Positions 18,506 through 29,125 are shown, counted from the stretch's first letter. The stretch is DNA of 64,000 bases from Marinihelvus sp963695135 (GCA_963695135.1 CAVOGA010000001.1:868001-932000); one strand, 5' to 3'. Translations and numbers: made by a program. Notes: generated by a model not told the origin, from the sequence alone.

Positions 18506-18616
18506 TTTCAGCGTCTGCCGCTGCAGGCACCGCTTATGCGCCCGCAGCCATCGACGTCAAACCTCGGCTATAGTATCCGCCCCTGTCGTTACCGCTATCG
18601 ATCTTTGGAGATTGCC

Positions 18617-21600
18617 GTGTCAAAAACTGTGCGGATGTACTGGTGTATTGCCGGTCTGCTTTTCACCCTGTTTGCCCCGCCGGCTGTTGCCCAGGCAGAC
18701 AAAGCCGGCTGGGACGTCAACGCGCCGTCCGGCGACTGGCAAACCATCGATATCGATACGCAGGAGACCACCTGGTCCAACGTGACCGTGTCCCCGGATG
18801 GCAGAACGATCGTCTTCGACATGCTCGGAGACCTCTACTCGCTGCCGATCGAGGGTGGCGACGCCACGGCGCTGACCAGCGATATTGCCTGGAACTTCCA
18901 GCCCAGCTTCAGCCCGGATGGATCAAAAATCGCGTTTATTTCCGACCGGGGCGGCGCTGACAATCTGTGGGTCATGAACGCCGATGGCAGTGAGCCGCGC
19001 CAGGTGAGCCAGGAGCGCTATGACCTGGTGCATAACCCGGCCTGGAGTCCGGACGGCCGCTACCTGGCCGCCAAAAAGTCCTTCATGGGCAGCCGCAGTA
19101 TTGCCGGCGGTGAAATCTGGATGTTCCTTGCCGCAGGCGAAGGCGAGGGCCTGCAGCTGACCGAGCGGCCTTTCGGCGACGAGGACCAGAAGAACCAGGC
19201 GGACCCCGCCTTTTCCCACGACGGACGCTACGTTTACTTCTCCCAGGACACCACGCCGGGTCGCGTCTGGGAATACGGCAAGGATGCGACCGGCCAGATC
19301 TTTGTCATCCAGCGGTACGACCGCCAGGACGGGGAGATTGATACCTTTGTCTCCGGCCCCGGCGGCGCCGTGCGGCCGGTGCCGTCCCCGGACGGCCGCT
19401 ACCTGGCCTTCGTCAAGCGCCTGGTTGATCTCAAATCCGCCCTGTACCTGAAGGACCTGCGGTCCGGGCTGGAAACGCCAATCTTTGATGACTTTGAACG
19501 GGACCTGCAGGAAACCTCGGGCACGGAAGGTAACGCGCCGGCTTTCAGCTGGCTGCCGGATGCTTCCGCCATTGTTTTCTGGTCCGGCGGAAAGTTGCAC
19601 CGCATTGACGTGGGCACCCGCGAGGTGAGCCCCATTCCCCTGCGGGTCACCACCACCCGCAAGGTGCAAAAGGTATTGCGCAACCCGGTGGATGTGGCCG
19701 CGGACCGCTTCCGGGTGCGCATGCCGCGCTGGCCGGTGGTCTCGCCGGATGGCAACACGGTGGTGTTTGCCGCCCTGGGCGTGCTCTGGAAGCGTGACCT
19801 GCCCAATGGCGTGGCGCGGCGCCTGACTGACAGCGAAGGCGTGTTCGAAAGCTGGCCGAGCTTTTCCGCGGATGGCAAGCAGGTGGTTTACGTCACCTGG
19901 TCAGACAGCGAGCAGGGACAGGTGCGCGTGGCGACACTGCGCAACGGCCGCAGCCGGGCGGTGACCAGCGAGAAGGGCAACTACGTTGAGCCGGCCTTTT
20001 CGCCGGACGGCGAAGAGATCGTATTCCGCCGCATCGGTGGCGGTTATCTTCTCTCGCCTCTCTGGTCGTTGAACCCGGGCATTTACCTGGTCTCGGAAGA
20101 CGGAAAGGATTTCCGGCAGATCTCCGAGGAAGGCCGTACGCCGCGCTTCAGCGCCGATGGTGAGCGTATCTGGTACGTGGACGGTGGCGGCAGCGGTCTG
20201 CAGCTTAAAAGCATGGACCGCCTGGGCCTGGATGTCCGGACCCATGTTGAGGGCAAGAAAATGGTCGCCATGGCGCCCTCGCCGGACGGACGCTGGCTGG
20301 CGTTTATCGAGGAGCACAACGTGTACGCGGTGCCGCTGGTGGAAACGGGCAAGGTAACGCAACTTTCCGCCTCGACCAGCGCGCTGCCGGTGCGCCAGCT
20401 CTCGGCCCGCGCCGGTGATTTTCTGGCCTGGCGGACTTCGGACACGGTGACCTGGAGCCGCGGACCGGTGCTTTACGACAGCCGCCTCGACGAGGCGTTT
20501 GCGCTTCTCCGGCTAACCCGGACGGGCCCCGCCCGGAGGACGTGGGCATTGATATCGGTTTCGAGGTCACCCGGGATAACGGCGAAGCCACCATGGCGTT
20601 TGTCGGTGGCGCGTGTCGTGACCATGCGCGATGCCTGGGGCGGCACTGCAGGAAGTCATCGAGGATGGCGTCGTGGTGGTAAAGGGCAACCGGATCCTGG
20701 CCGTCGGCCCGCGTGACAGCACGGCAGTCCCCGCCGCTGCGGAGGTGGTTGATGCCAGCGGCAAGACCATCCTGCCCGGGTTCTTCGACGCCCATGCGCA
20801 CGGCGGCATGGCGCGCGACGGGCTGATACCCCAGCAGAACTGGATGCAGTACTCCAACCTGGCCTTCGGGGTGACCACGATTCACGACCCGAGCAACAGC
20901 ACCACCGATATCTTCGCCGCCAGCGAGATGCAGAAGGCCGGCAAGATTGTCGCACCGCGAATCTTCTCCACCGGCACGATCCTGTACGGCGCGCGCAGCA
21001 ACCAGGCCAATACCAGGGTGGGCGACGAGGACGAGGCGCTGTTTCATATCCAGCGCATGAAGGACGTGGGCGCGGTATCGGTAAAGAGCTACCAGCTGCC
21101 GCGGCGTGATTCACGCCAGATGCTGCTCGCGGCCGGGCACGAGCTGGGCGTGATGGTGGTGCCCGAGGGCGGCATGAAGTTTCAGCACAACATGAATGAA
21201 ATTGTCGACGGGCACACCACCATCGAGCACTCCATGACCATCAAGCACATCTATGATGACGTCGCTGCAGCTGTGGTCCCAGACGGAAACCGCCTACACG
21301 CCCACGCTGGGTGTTGCCTTCGGCGGTCTCGAAGGCGAGCGCTACTGGTATGACCGCACCGAGGTCTGGAACAATGAAAGGCTGCTTCGTTATACGCCGA
21401 AATCCCGCGTTGAGCCGCGGGCGATCCGCCGGCAGACCGCGCCGGACTCCCATTACAACCACATCCACGTGGCCTCTTCCGCCAAGGCCCTGAACGACCT
21501 GGGCGTGAAGGTGAACACCGGCGCCCACGGGCAGCGGGAGGGCCTGGCGTTGCACTGGGAGATGTGGATGCTGGAGCAGGGCGGGTTCACGCCCTGGGAA

Positions 21601-21915
21601 GCGCTGCGCTCGGCGACCTATAACGGCGCCTGGACCTTCGGCATGCTGGAGGATATCGGTTCCATCGAGGCGGGCAAGCTTGCTGACCTGGTGGTCATCG
21701 ACGGCAATCCGCTGGAGGACCTGCGGCGCAGTGAATACGTGCACGCCACCATGATCAACGGCGAACTGTTCGAGGCGGCCACCATGAACCAGGTCTGGCC
21801 GGAGCAGGTCGACCGGCAGCCATTTTTCTGGGAGCTGGAAGGCGGCGACACCATTCACCCGAGCACGATCGAGTGGGCCGCCGAGCGTTCAGCGCGGCAC
21901 GACTGCAAGCACTAG
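18617..21915 (+). CDS. Exported TolB-propeller protein fused to an amidohydrolase (several frame breaks)
   Basis: About 1,095 residues. The GTG start at 18617 has TTTGGAG six bases upstream. A signal peptide (WCIAGLLFTLFAPPAVAQA) is followed by a long TolB/WD40-like propeller with repeated FSPDG, WSPDG and FSADG motifs from ~residue 60 to 600. The C-terminal amidohydrolase domain has the metal-binding FDAHAHGG and later HTTIEHS, then GSIEAGKLADLVVIDGNPL. Proteins of this architecture are periplasmic, often called imidazolonepropionase-like; the substrate is unknown. Four breaks are needed to join it: near 20504-20510 (one base missing), 20611, 20633-20651 and 21261-21270 (one extra base each). 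The flanking segments are all well conserved, so errors in the sequence are likely. Confidence 0.82.
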
Positions 21916-21923
21916 GGATGATC

Positions 21924-21959
21924 CGCGGCGGGTAGTGTGCTGCCCGCCGCGCCTTTTTT
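21924..21959. terminator. Rho-independent terminator between convergent genes
   Basis: CGCGGCGGG at 21924-21932 pairs with CCCGCCGCG at 21943-21951, followed by CC and T6. It serves the amidohydrolase gene ending at 21915. Confidence 0.75.
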
Positions 21960-21962
21960 GGG

Positions 21963-23734
21963 TCAGGGGCTGTGAGCCTGGCCGGGCTCAAGACCCTCCA
22001 GGCAGTCGCTGATCGTCGCTTCAAAATTCCTCGCAAAGCGCTCCCCGTCCATGACGGGCGATTCCGCCATCTGCGCCCGCAGCTGTTTCCCGGATCTTCG
22101 CCAGCGCGTCCACGTCCTGCGCCAGCCCGGCGGCAATGGCCCGGTAGGCGGCTTCCCCATCGGCTATCCAGGATTTCCGGCCCAGGGCCACCAGCTTGCT
22201 CGCCACCATCCGCGAGGCATGGCTTTGACCCTGCAGGGTGACCACCGGCACGCCGGCCCACAGTGCATGGCAGGCCATGGTGTGCCCGGACCAGGGAAAG
22301 CAGTCGAGATAGATATCAATCTCCGCCCAGAACTCCTGGAAGCTGCCGCCGCTCTCGTGGCCGGGCATCAGTTCCAGCCGGTCATCGCCGATTCCATGCG
22401 CACCGAACTGTCCCAGCAGCCGGCGCCGCTGCCAGGGGTCCAGCTGGTCGCGGACAATCAGCAGTTTGCTGTCCGGTAACTCGTTCAGCAGGCGCGCCCA
22501 GCACGCCACCACGTCCTCGTTGATTTTTTCCAGCCGGTGCAGCGAGCCGAAGGTGACAAAGCCCCGCTCAATGGCCGGTGGCGGCACCGGCGGCCGGCGC
22601 ATTTTCCGGGGGCTGGAAGCAGGCAAACACGCCGGGCAGTGGAAGCAGTCCGCGACCGGCATCGGTGCCCTGCGAGTGTCGTCGGCAGTGTATTCGCTGA
22701 CCAGCTGCGCATCGATCGCCTCCAGCCCCGGGTGCGCCGGGTAACCCAGCCAGCCCAGCTGCAAGGCGGCGGGACGTTGCGCCATTACGCCCAGCCGGTT
22801 GCCTTTCGTGTGGCCGGCCAAGTCGATCAGCACGTCGATGTGGTCCTCGCGGATTCGTCTCGCCAGCGCCGCATCGTCCAGGCCCCGGCAGTCCAGCCAG
22901 TGGTCTGCCAGTCCCTGCAGGCGCGCGGTGACATCATCCTGCTGCACCGTGTCGCTGTAACAGCTGATGTGAAACCGGTCGCGGTCGTGGTGGGTCAACA
23001 GCGGCTCGAAGAAGTGATTGACCGCGTGGCGGCGGAAGTCCGCGGACAGGTAGGCAATACGCAACTTGCCCTGCGGATTCAGCGGCGGTCGTGCCGGCGG
23101 CTGGCCGTAGACCGCGGCGCTGATGCGACGGTGCTCTGCGGCGACCTGTTCCGGATCCTGGTGGGGCGCCAGGTTCAGCGTGTAGAGCAGGCTGGAGGCG
23201 GCGTCGGCATAGCGCGGCTGGATCTGCAGCGCGCGGCTGAAACGCCTCGATGGCCTGCGGCAGCTCGACACGGTCGAGGAGGTACAGGCCCAGGTTAAAC
23301 CAGGCTTCAGCCCGCTCCGGCTCCAGCTCCACGGCCTCCAGCCCGTGCTCCAGCGCCCCCTCCCGGTCACCCAGGTCCGCGTACACCGCGGCCAGGTTCA
23401 TGTGGGCGCCGGCGTAGCCTTCCTGCAACTCCAGGGCTTTCTGCAGCTGGCCGGCAGCGGCCACCAGCGTGCCGGCCTTGTGCATGGCCAGGCCCAGGTT
23501 GTTGCGCAGCACCGGGTGGTCCGGAACATGGTCAACGGCTTTCTGGATGAGCAGTACGGCATTATCAATGTCGCCCAGCTGCAGGGAGGCGAGGCCTGAG
23601 AGGTGCAGCGCGTCCGGATCTTCCGGGGCGTCCACCAGGATTTCCGAGTAGAGCTTTTGGGCGTCCGCGATGTCGCCACGCTGCTGGCGCTCCATGGCCT
23701 CGCGAAGTCGTTCCTGGAGGGTTTTACTCACCAA
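21963..23734 (-). CDS. TPR protein with O-GlcNAc-transferase (SPINDLY-like) domain (two frame breaks)
   Basis: About 590 residues. The first ~190 are tetratricopeptide repeats (for example ALHLSGLASLQLGDIDNAVLL and AHMNLAAVYADLGDREGALEH). The rest is a glycosyltransferase family 41 domain: RIAYLSADFRRHAVNHFFEP, DVLIDLAGHTKGNRLGVMA, QLGWLGYPAHPG, FVTFGSLHRLEKIN and the donor-site ALWAGVPVVTLQGQSHASR. Bacterial members glycosylate proteins or act in surface glycan assembly. Breaks lie near 23233-23243 (inside the repeats, in EAFSRALQIQP) and 22083-22088 (leading to the tail QMAESPVMDGERFARNFE). Both are single extra bases. The target protein is not evident; no flagellin or glycan cluster is adjacent. 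Confidence 0.82.
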
Positions 23735-23826
23735 TGAAGTCCCGCTGATTACCGGCTTGAGCAGCTAAGTATAATTTGTCCGGCTGGTCCAGCAAGCCCC
23801 TGACCAGGAAACAAGGACGCTTTGAG

Positions 23827-23985
23827 ATGAAAACATCAGTCTGCTGGCTTTATTTTCCCTGGCCGCTTGTGCTGCTGTCGCTCAGGCCCTGGATTCACCG
23901 GAAGCGCTTCAGGAAGGCTTTTTGGCTGCCCTGCGCAGCGGGAACGTGGATGTCATTGCCGACGGAACACGGCGACGGTCAATTC
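23827..23985 (+). pseudogene. Remnant of an exported SnoaL-like protein gene
   Basis: Just after the promoter-like gap, one frame encodes a clear signal peptide and mature start (NISLLALFSLAACAAVAQA, then LDSPEALQEGFLAALRSGN), which is how exported SnoaL/NTF2-type proteins begin. The ATG at 23827 is one base out of phase with it, and no other start is available because a TGA lies directly upstream. The homology stops after ~50 residues, where the sequence runs into the 3' end of the oppositely oriented SnoaL-like gene at 23984. I read this as a truncated gene left by a deletion. Whether the initial phase error is real or a sequencing error cannot be told. Confidence 0.5.
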
Positions 23986-24382
23986 AGTCGCCGTAGATTT
24001 CCCGCCACTGGTGGGTATCCGTGTACTGCTGAAAGCGGGCGAGCTTGCCGTTGCGAAGCGTCCAGATATGGGCAAACTGGGCATCCAGTTCTGCGCCCGT
24101 CGCTTTCACCACACCCCGGTAACGGCCCTGGGCGGTCACGGTTTCAGAATCACCGGACAGCTGTTCGACGGTAACGGTGAAGTTGTCGAAATCGCCTACC
24201 AGGGGCATGAAGACTCCCTCCGCCACCGCCTGCGGGCCCAGGTAGGGATTATTGACCGCCAGCGGGCCGGACTCGGCCTCCATCCAGTGCATTTCCGGGT
24301 CAAAGAGGCCCAGTGCTGCGGGCACATCGCCCAGGGCAAAAGCGTCGTAGAGCGCCTTAACAGTCGCAATGGAATCAGCCAT
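23984..24382 (-). CDS. SnoaL-like / NTF2-fold protein
   Basis: 132 residues from the ATG at 24382. The sequence has the pattern of the small cone-shaped SnoaL fold: an N-terminal helix pair (TVKALYDAFALGDVPAALGLF), a core strand (MHWMEAES), and late strands ending in AHIWTLRNGKLARFQQYTDT. Family members are ketosteroid-isomerase-like enzymes, polyketide cyclases or small-ligand binders; no catalytic residues can be assigned with certainty. It is a single gene between the TPR glycosyltransferase and the divergent metal transporter. It faces the gene remnant at 23827, which appears to belong to a similar family and may be an old duplicate. Confidence 0.75.
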   Translation of the reverse strand: MADSIATVKALYDAFALGDVPAALGLFDPEMHWMEAESGPLAVNNPYLGPQAVAEGVFMPLVGDFDNFTVTVEQLSGDSETVTAQGRYRGVVKATGAELDAQFAHIWTLRNGKLARFQQYTDTHQWREIYGD

Positions 24383-24578
24383 TATCAGTCTCCGTCGGGT
24401 TCGGTGATTGGAACGGGGCAGAACTTTAGCACAGAAAAATTTACTGCTGCCCCGGGTCGTCAGCAGCCGCACCGGGCCATTGACCTGCACCGTACGCCGC
24501 AAGATGGCACTATGATTCCCTCGTCGGCCAATTTGTCAGCCTTGAGGATGAAACGACACACCGGGAGAGAGGTCGGAT

Positions 24579-25562
24579 ATGTCTGAATCAACTGCGCCGG
24601 CAGGACTGGCACACGCACTGGTGCTCGACGGCCAGGGCGGCGCCACGACGATTGCCTGGGACAAGATAAAGGACTGGTCACCGGAGCAGGGCTGCCTGTG
24701 GCTGCACTTCAACTTCGAAGACCCGGCGGTGCAGACCTGGCTTCGCGAAGAGAGCGGGCTGAACGAGATCGCGGCCACTGCCCTGATGTCCGATGAAACC
24801 CGACCCCGCACCATCACGCGGGGTCAGAACCTGCTGCTGTCCCTGCGCGGCCTCAACCTCACCGAGGGCAACAACCCGGAGGACATGGTTTCCGTGCGTA
24901 TCTGGACCAACGGCGAGAAGGTGATCAGCACCCGGCGCCGGCGCCTGCTGTCCACCGAGGACCTGCTGGCCGCGCTTGAGAACGGCCGGGGCCCCGTGAA
25001 TGCTGCCGACCTGCTGGTGACCTGGATTGAACGCATTGTCACCCGCATGAACGAGACCATCGAGGATTTTGACGACCGGGTCCTGGAGCTGGAAGGGCGC
25101 GTCCTGGAGGGTGAGTCCGAAGGCATCCGCCTGAAGCTCTCTCAACTGCGCCGGCAGAGCATCGCGATCCGTCGCTACCTGGCGCCACAGCGCGAGGCCA
25201 TGAACCGCCTGGCGGCGGAGCGGCTGGACTGGCTGAACGAGATGAACCGCCTGGAGTTGCGCGAGGCCAACGACCGCCTGATCCGCTATATCGAGGACAT
25301 CGACGAGGTCCGGGACCGCGCCGCGCTGGCCCAGGAAGAGTTGCTGTCGCGGGTCTCGGAGCAGCTCAACACCCGGTCCTACGTCTTCACGGTGGTGGCG
25401 ACGATATTCCTGCCCCTGGGTTTTTTTACCGGGCTGATGGGAATCAACGTGGGCGGCATGCCCGGCGTGGACAGCAATATCGCCTTCTGGATCGTGGTGG
25501 CCATGTGCGTGGGTTTGAGCATCATGCTGGGCCTGGTGTTTCGCCTCAAGCGTTGGCTCTGA
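24579..25562 (+). CDS. zntB: CorA-family divalent cation transporter, ZntB-like
   Basis: 327 residues. A large cytoplasmic N-terminal domain (WLHFNFEDPAVQTWLRE, then RPRTI and LRGLNLTEGNNPEDMVSVRIW) is followed by a long helix and two C-terminal transmembrane segments (VFTVVATIFLPLGFFTGLMGINVGG and AFWIVVAMCVGLSIMLGLVF). The signature loop reads MGIN rather than the GMN of CorA magnesium channels, as in the zinc-transporting ZntB branch. It forms a pentamer in the inner membrane. ZntB is the better call, though the ion is not proven by sequence. It is followed within 7 bp by a lipoprotein gene. Confidence 0.85.
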   Translation: MSESTAPAGLAHALVLDGQGGATTIAWDKIKDWSPEQGCLWLHFNFEDPAVQTWLREESGLNEIAATALMSDETRPRTITRGQNLLLSLRGLNLTEGNNPEDMVSVRIWTNGEKVISTRRRRLLSTEDLLAALENGRGPVNAADLLVTWIERIVTRMNETIEDFDDRVLELEGRVLEGESEGIRLKLSQLRRQSIAIRRYLAPQREAMNRLAAERLDWLNEMNRLELREANDRLIRYIEDIDEVRDRAALAQEELLSRVSEQLNTRSYVFTVVATIFLPLGFFTGLMGINVGGMPGVDSNIAFWIVVAMCVGLSIMLGLVFRLKRWL

Positions 25563-25568
25563 GCCCGC

Positions 25569-26231
25569 GTGCTGATCAGGCGGCTCATGTCCATCACCAC
25601 CGCGCTGATCGCGGCGGTCCTGATCAGTGCCTGCGATTTCCGGCCGGATGAGCTGGAACCGCTGGCGGAGTCGATTACCCGGGGCGGCGCCGGCGATACA
25701 ACCGCCTGGCTGTTGGGCGGTAACGTCCTCGTCATCACCATTCAAAACTCGCCGCTTTACGGTCAGCCGCAGGCAGACCTGGAGAACACCGCCACCGCAA
25801 TCGCGGAGCAGGCGGTAGAGTTCTCGCCACAGCCGCTGGAGAGCATAGCCGTCAGTTTTTATGAAAACGAAATCTCAGACGCTGCAGAAAGCGTGCGCGA
25901 GTTCATCTTCCTGGTAACGGATAACCAGCCGGTGCTGCAGCCGGAGCTGAACTTTGATGCGACCGGCCCGCTGACGCCAGGGGAAATCAAGACGCTATAC
26001 ATTGACCCCCTGAACGACTCATTGACCCAGGAGCAAAGCGAATGCGCTCTTTCGAAGTCAGAAAAGCTCGCTGATACGGCCGGCGACCCGGAGTTCCTGG
26101 ACCCCGCGAATGTGACGTTTCTCTCCCCCGTATCCTGGAACGAACTGGACGCCTTCGGCAGACGCCTGATCCTGGGGCAGGCAATCGTCACTGAGGCCAT
26201 GTTTGCCTGCCTTCAGAACCCTGATGCCTGA
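25569..26231 (+). CDS. Probable lipoprotein of unknown function
   Basis: 220 residues from a GTG seven bases after the transporter stop. The N-terminus LIRRLMSITTALIAAVLISAC is a lipoprotein signal with lipobox LISA-C, so the mature protein would begin at Cys22 and be anchored in a membrane. A later ATG at 25587 would leave a signal without a basic start, so I prefer the GTG. The rest is acidic, has no motif I recognise, and contains two further cysteines near the end (SECALSKS and MFACLQ) that may pair. The tight spacing suggests co-transcription with the zntB-like gene. Confidence 0.65.
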   Translation: MLIRRLMSITTALIAAVLISACDFRPDELEPLAESITRGGAGDTTAWLLGGNVLVITIQNSPLYGQPQADLENTATAIAEQAVEFSPQPLESIAVSFYENEISDAAESVREFIFLVTDNQPVLQPELNFDATGPLTPGEIKTLYIDPLNDSLTQEQSECALSKSEKLADTAGDPEFLDPANVTFLSPVSWNELDAFGRRLILGQAIVTEAMFACLQNPDA

Positions 26232-26322
26232 GGTGATTTTTGATTGCAGCCGTCTTCATCGGTCGCGGGCTTCCGAGCTATGCTGACCGGTTACTTGATT
26301 GCCCAGCGGTTGGGGTACTGAA

Positions 26323-27054
26323 ATGTCGAGACCAGGACAGCGGATTCTGACGGCGCCAAACTTTCGCTGGCTGTTTGCCGAGACCCTGGTCATCGTGCTC
26401 GGTGTGCTGATTGCGCTCGCGCTGAACGACGCCTGGACTGAGCGGCAGGAACGTCAGCTGGAGATTTCATACCTGGAGCGCCTCGAGCGGGAGTTCGGCA
26501 GCGACCTGGCCTACATTCGTGAAACCTACCTGCCGGGACTGGAACGTAAAAAGCTGGCGCTGGAATCGATAGCGCCCTATGTGCGCGGGCAGCTGCCGGT
26601 CCCGGAAGAGCCGCTGGAGTTTCTGAGCAACGTGTCGCTTGGCGGGGTTCTCGGCGGCTCCGAGCGCCTGGACTTTCTGTCTGACGCGACGTTTCGGGAT
26701 CTCCAGTCAACGGGAAACCTGCGCCTGATCCGCGACACCGAGATTCGTGCGGCGATTACCAACTACTACCTCGCCATCGATAACGAACTCACGCGGCTCG
26801 AGGGCCGCAATTCCGGCTACGTGAAGTTCATTCACGGCGTGATTCCGGCGGAGCTGCGCGACGACATGAACATGGCAGCGATCGAAAACATGGGCCTTGA
26901 GTTCGCGCTGGAGCGCCTGACCAGCGACGAGTTCAGAACCATCACGAATGCCGAGTACAACAAGATGCTCCTGATGAGCAATATCCCCTTCGAATCAAAC
27001 ATACTCAAGATGATCGAAAGGATTTCGGATTACCGCCAGTCCCTGCAAAACTAG
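26323..27054 (+). CDS. Single-pass membrane protein, DUF6090-like
   Basis: 243 residues from the ATG at 26323. After a short cytoplasmic start comes one transmembrane helix (AETLVIVLGVLIALALNDAW) immediately followed by a charged helix (ERQERQLEISYLERLEREF). This layout, IVLGVLxALxxxxW-x-E, is shared with the gene at 27155-27946 on the other strand and with many uncharacterised proteobacterial membrane proteins. The remaining 180 residues are predicted helical and carry no catalytic motif. Function is unknown. Confidence 0.65.
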   Translation: MSRPGQRILTAPNFRWLFAETLVIVLGVLIALALNDAWTERQERQLEISYLERLEREFGSDLAYIRETYLPGLERKKLALESIAPYVRGQLPVPEEPLEFLSNVSLGGVLGGSERLDFLSDATFRDLQSTGNLRLIRDTEIRAAITNYYLAIDNELTRLEGRNSGYVKFIHGVIPAELRDDMNMAAIENMGLEFALERLTSDEFRTITNAEYNKMLLMSNIPFESNILKMIERISDYRQSLQN

Positions 27055-27060
27055 CTCACG

Positions 27061-27079
27061 AATAATTGGGGTCAGAGTA
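27061..27079. repeat. Solitary REP-like motif
   Basis: AATAATTGGGGTCAGAGTA. The GGGGTCAGAGTA core matches the ends of the RAYT element at 48156-48726 and the palindrome at 37607-37690. The AATAATT lead is shared with the copy at 29103. It lies 6 bp after a gene stop, a usual site for such repeats. Confidence 0.6.
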
Positions 27080-27154
27080 GAAGCTGTTCGGGGGTGAACC
27101 GGGTGAGCAGACCTATGCCGGCATCATCTGTGGTATCGCTCCAATACTCAGGCC

Positions 27155-27946
27155 CTAGTCTACCCGTCTTCCTAAACCGCCGATCTCGCGAAGGTTGTCG
27201 TACATCTCGCCGGGGGTCTCCTGCAGCAGGTACAGCGCCGTCTCCGTGTCGGCGAACTTGATCTGCAGGGCGGGTAAAAACGCAGGGTCAGAACGCAGCG
27301 TCTGGGCAGCTTCACTGATCACAGCCGCGGGCAAATCCAGCGCGCACTCGTAGTCCAGCTGGTTGGTAAGTGACTCGTAATCGCCGGGGATACTTGAACG
27401 GTCACCGCAATTTTTGAGCAGGGCGCGCTGAATTTTCGCGGGAACTGTCTTGCGAAAAATCTCCCTGAATTCCGAGTCGCGGCCGGACTCGGTAATCAAT
27501 GCGAAGGTCGGCGTGTTGTAAATGAAGATCGCGGTTTGCCGCAGCTTCAGGTCGGCGATCAGCCCGATTTCGCCGGTGGAAATCAGTTCGTCAAACGTCG
27601 CCCGCTGCCGCTCGGCAAAGGCATACATGCTGGCGCGGTACGCGCTGATCAGAAACTGCTCGTCCGATAAAACCGCATCGCCTGTGAGCGAATCAATCGC
27701 CCGTTCGGCGTTGTCCAGCACATCGCCAAGGTACTCGATAAGCGCCTGGTAGCCAAAGGCCTCGTTCGCCAGGTCGCTCGTCAGCCGCGCCGTGTAGATT
27801 TCAGCCTTCTTCCGCGTCTCGAACTCCTCGTTCCAGTTCGAAACCTGGATGCCAACCACCACCCCAATCACGACAATTACGAAATCAATCGCAATCGCGG
27901 TCCATTCCTGCCGGCGAACATGCGCAATAACGCGGCGAAGGATCAT
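27155..27946 (-). CDS. Single-pass membrane protein, DUF6090-like
   Basis: 263 residues from the ATG at 27946. The N-terminus carries basic residues, one transmembrane helix (AIAIDFVIVVIGVVVGIQV) and the motif SNWNEEFETRKKAEIY, the same architecture as the protein at 26323-27054. The cytoplasmic or periplasmic remainder is largely helical, with FDELISTGEIGLIADLKLR as the most conserved-looking block. It contains two cysteines in the C-terminal half. Function is unknown. The two genes converge across a short gap that contains a REP-like motif. Confidence 0.65.
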   Translation of the reverse strand: MILRRVIAHVRRQEWTAIAIDFVIVVIGVVVGIQVSNWNEEFETRKKAEIYTARLTSDLANEAFGYQALIEYLGDVLDNAERAIDSLTGDAVLSDEQFLISAYRASMYAFAERQRATFDELISTGEIGLIADLKLRQTAIFIYNTPTFALITESGRDSEFREIFRKTVPAKIQRALLKNCGDRSSIPGDYESLTNQLDYECALDLPAAVISEAAQTLRSDPAFLPALQIKFADTETALYLLQETPGEMYDNLREIGGLGRRVD

Positions 27947-28081
27947 GAATCGAATCTTCCTCTCTCAGGTTTCGGCCACAGCATAAAGCGCCGTTGACCG
28001 GGTGTCAGCCAGGCGCCGCGAGCGAATCTTCCGAATTGAATTTATAGTGGGCTAACGAACCAGACCATTCACTGAGATTCC

Positions 28082-28585
28082 ATGAAAACCAAAATTTGGC
28101 GGACCCTGGCTGAAATCATCGGCGTACTGAGCATTGTTGCGGGACTTATGCTGGTTGCCTGGGAAATCAGGCAAGCCAACGAAATTGCGAGGGCCGAGGT
28201 GGTGCTCACCCTCGCCGAGCAATATAACGAATTTAACCAGGCTCGCTTTGAAAGTGCCGAAGTCGCTGAACTGAGCCTGATGTTGATGCGGCCGGATGAT
28301 TATCAGTTAACCGTGATTGATAAATCCAGGATGAGCGGCGTGGCATGGCATTTTGGAAACATCTTTTGGTCAGCCCAGGTTGCCCATGATAGTGGTCTGT
28401 TAAGTCGCCAGGACTTGATGATTTACCAATCGCAATTAGCCTGGATGCTCGAATACATGCCTGGTCTCGCAGAAGAGTTCACGTTCATGTGGAACTCCGC
28501 CGATGACATGCATGAAGCCGCCGTTTTTATTCCCCTGAGAGAGTACGTGGAAAATTTACCGGAAAGCGTTCAATCCGGCGATTGA
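28082..28585 (+). CDS. Small membrane-anchored protein of unknown function
   Basis: 167 residues from the ATG at 28082. One N-terminal transmembrane segment (AEIIGVLSIVAGLMLVAWEI) is followed by RQANEIARAEVVLTLAEQYNEF, a pattern common in uncharacterised proteobacterial proteins. The rest is helical and rich in Met and Trp. There is no motif that suggests an activity. The gene stands alone, with less GC-rich sequence around it than in the operons to the left. Confidence 0.6.
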   Translation: MKTKIWRTLAEIIGVLSIVAGLMLVAWEIRQANEIARAEVVLTLAEQYNEFNQARFESAEVAELSLMLMRPDDYQLTVIDKSRMSGVAWHFGNIFWSAQVAHDSGLLSRQDLMIYQSQLAWMLEYMPGLAEEFTFMWNSADDMHEAAVFIPLREYVENLPESVQSGD

Positions 28586-28755
28586 CCAGTTTTCTGTTCC
28601 GAACACGGTACGGACAATTCCTTATAACTGGTTTGCGACCATCAACTAACTTAGTTTTTTCATCAAATCGCCGTAGAAGCTCACTGCCGAATTCCTGGCG
28701 GCATTTCAGTAGTCATTCTATGAGCTGGCGAAAGTATTGACTTCGCAAGAGAGAG

Positions 28756-29083
28756 TTAGCTCGTGGCGTAATGCACGGCAATTACGCCAACCACAGCAGT
28801 CAAATAGCTCAAGGCAAACACCTTGTTGACGCTGTTTCTATCGAAGGTGTCATCCATAAGGCAAACGTATAAGCCCGACGGCCGGTATGAGAATTTCAAG
28901 CAATACAGCGATGCGCCAGAAACTGCGCGGCGTGAGCTGGGGAACAGGGATCGCATCAAGTACAGCGAAACACACAGCCGCACCCACCATCCTGGTAAGC
29001 GAAATCTCGTAGCCAAAACCCTTGCAAGCCACAAAGATACCCGCGAAGGCAATTAAGGCGACAGTCAGGGCAGTCAGGAGCAA
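28756..29083 (-). CDS. Small polytopic membrane protein, broken frame
   Basis: About 108 residues in two phases: LLLTALTVALIAFAGIFVACKGF and RSFWRIAVLLEILIPAVGLIRL, then, one base out of phase near 28861-28870, CLMDDTFDRNSVNKVFALSYLTAVVGVIAVHYATS. It would have about four membrane helices. The only available start is a TTG at 29083, about 20 bp downstream (on this strand) of a REP-like repeat, and the true start may have been lost to that insertion. With both a doubtful start and a frame break, this may be a real pseudogene rather than a sequencing error. The family is unknown. Confidence 0.4.
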
Positions 29084-29102
29084 GAGTGTTTTTGCAAGCT
29101 GA

Positions 29103-29125
29103 AATAATTGGGGTCAGGGTAAAAC
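29103..29125. repeat. Solitary REP-like motif
   Basis: AATAATTGGGGTCAGGGTAA continuing to AAAC at 29125. It is one base different from the core of the other copies (GGGTAAAAC instead of GAGTAAAAC). It lies at the upstream edge of the broken membrane-protein gene at 28756-29083. Confidence 0.55.
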
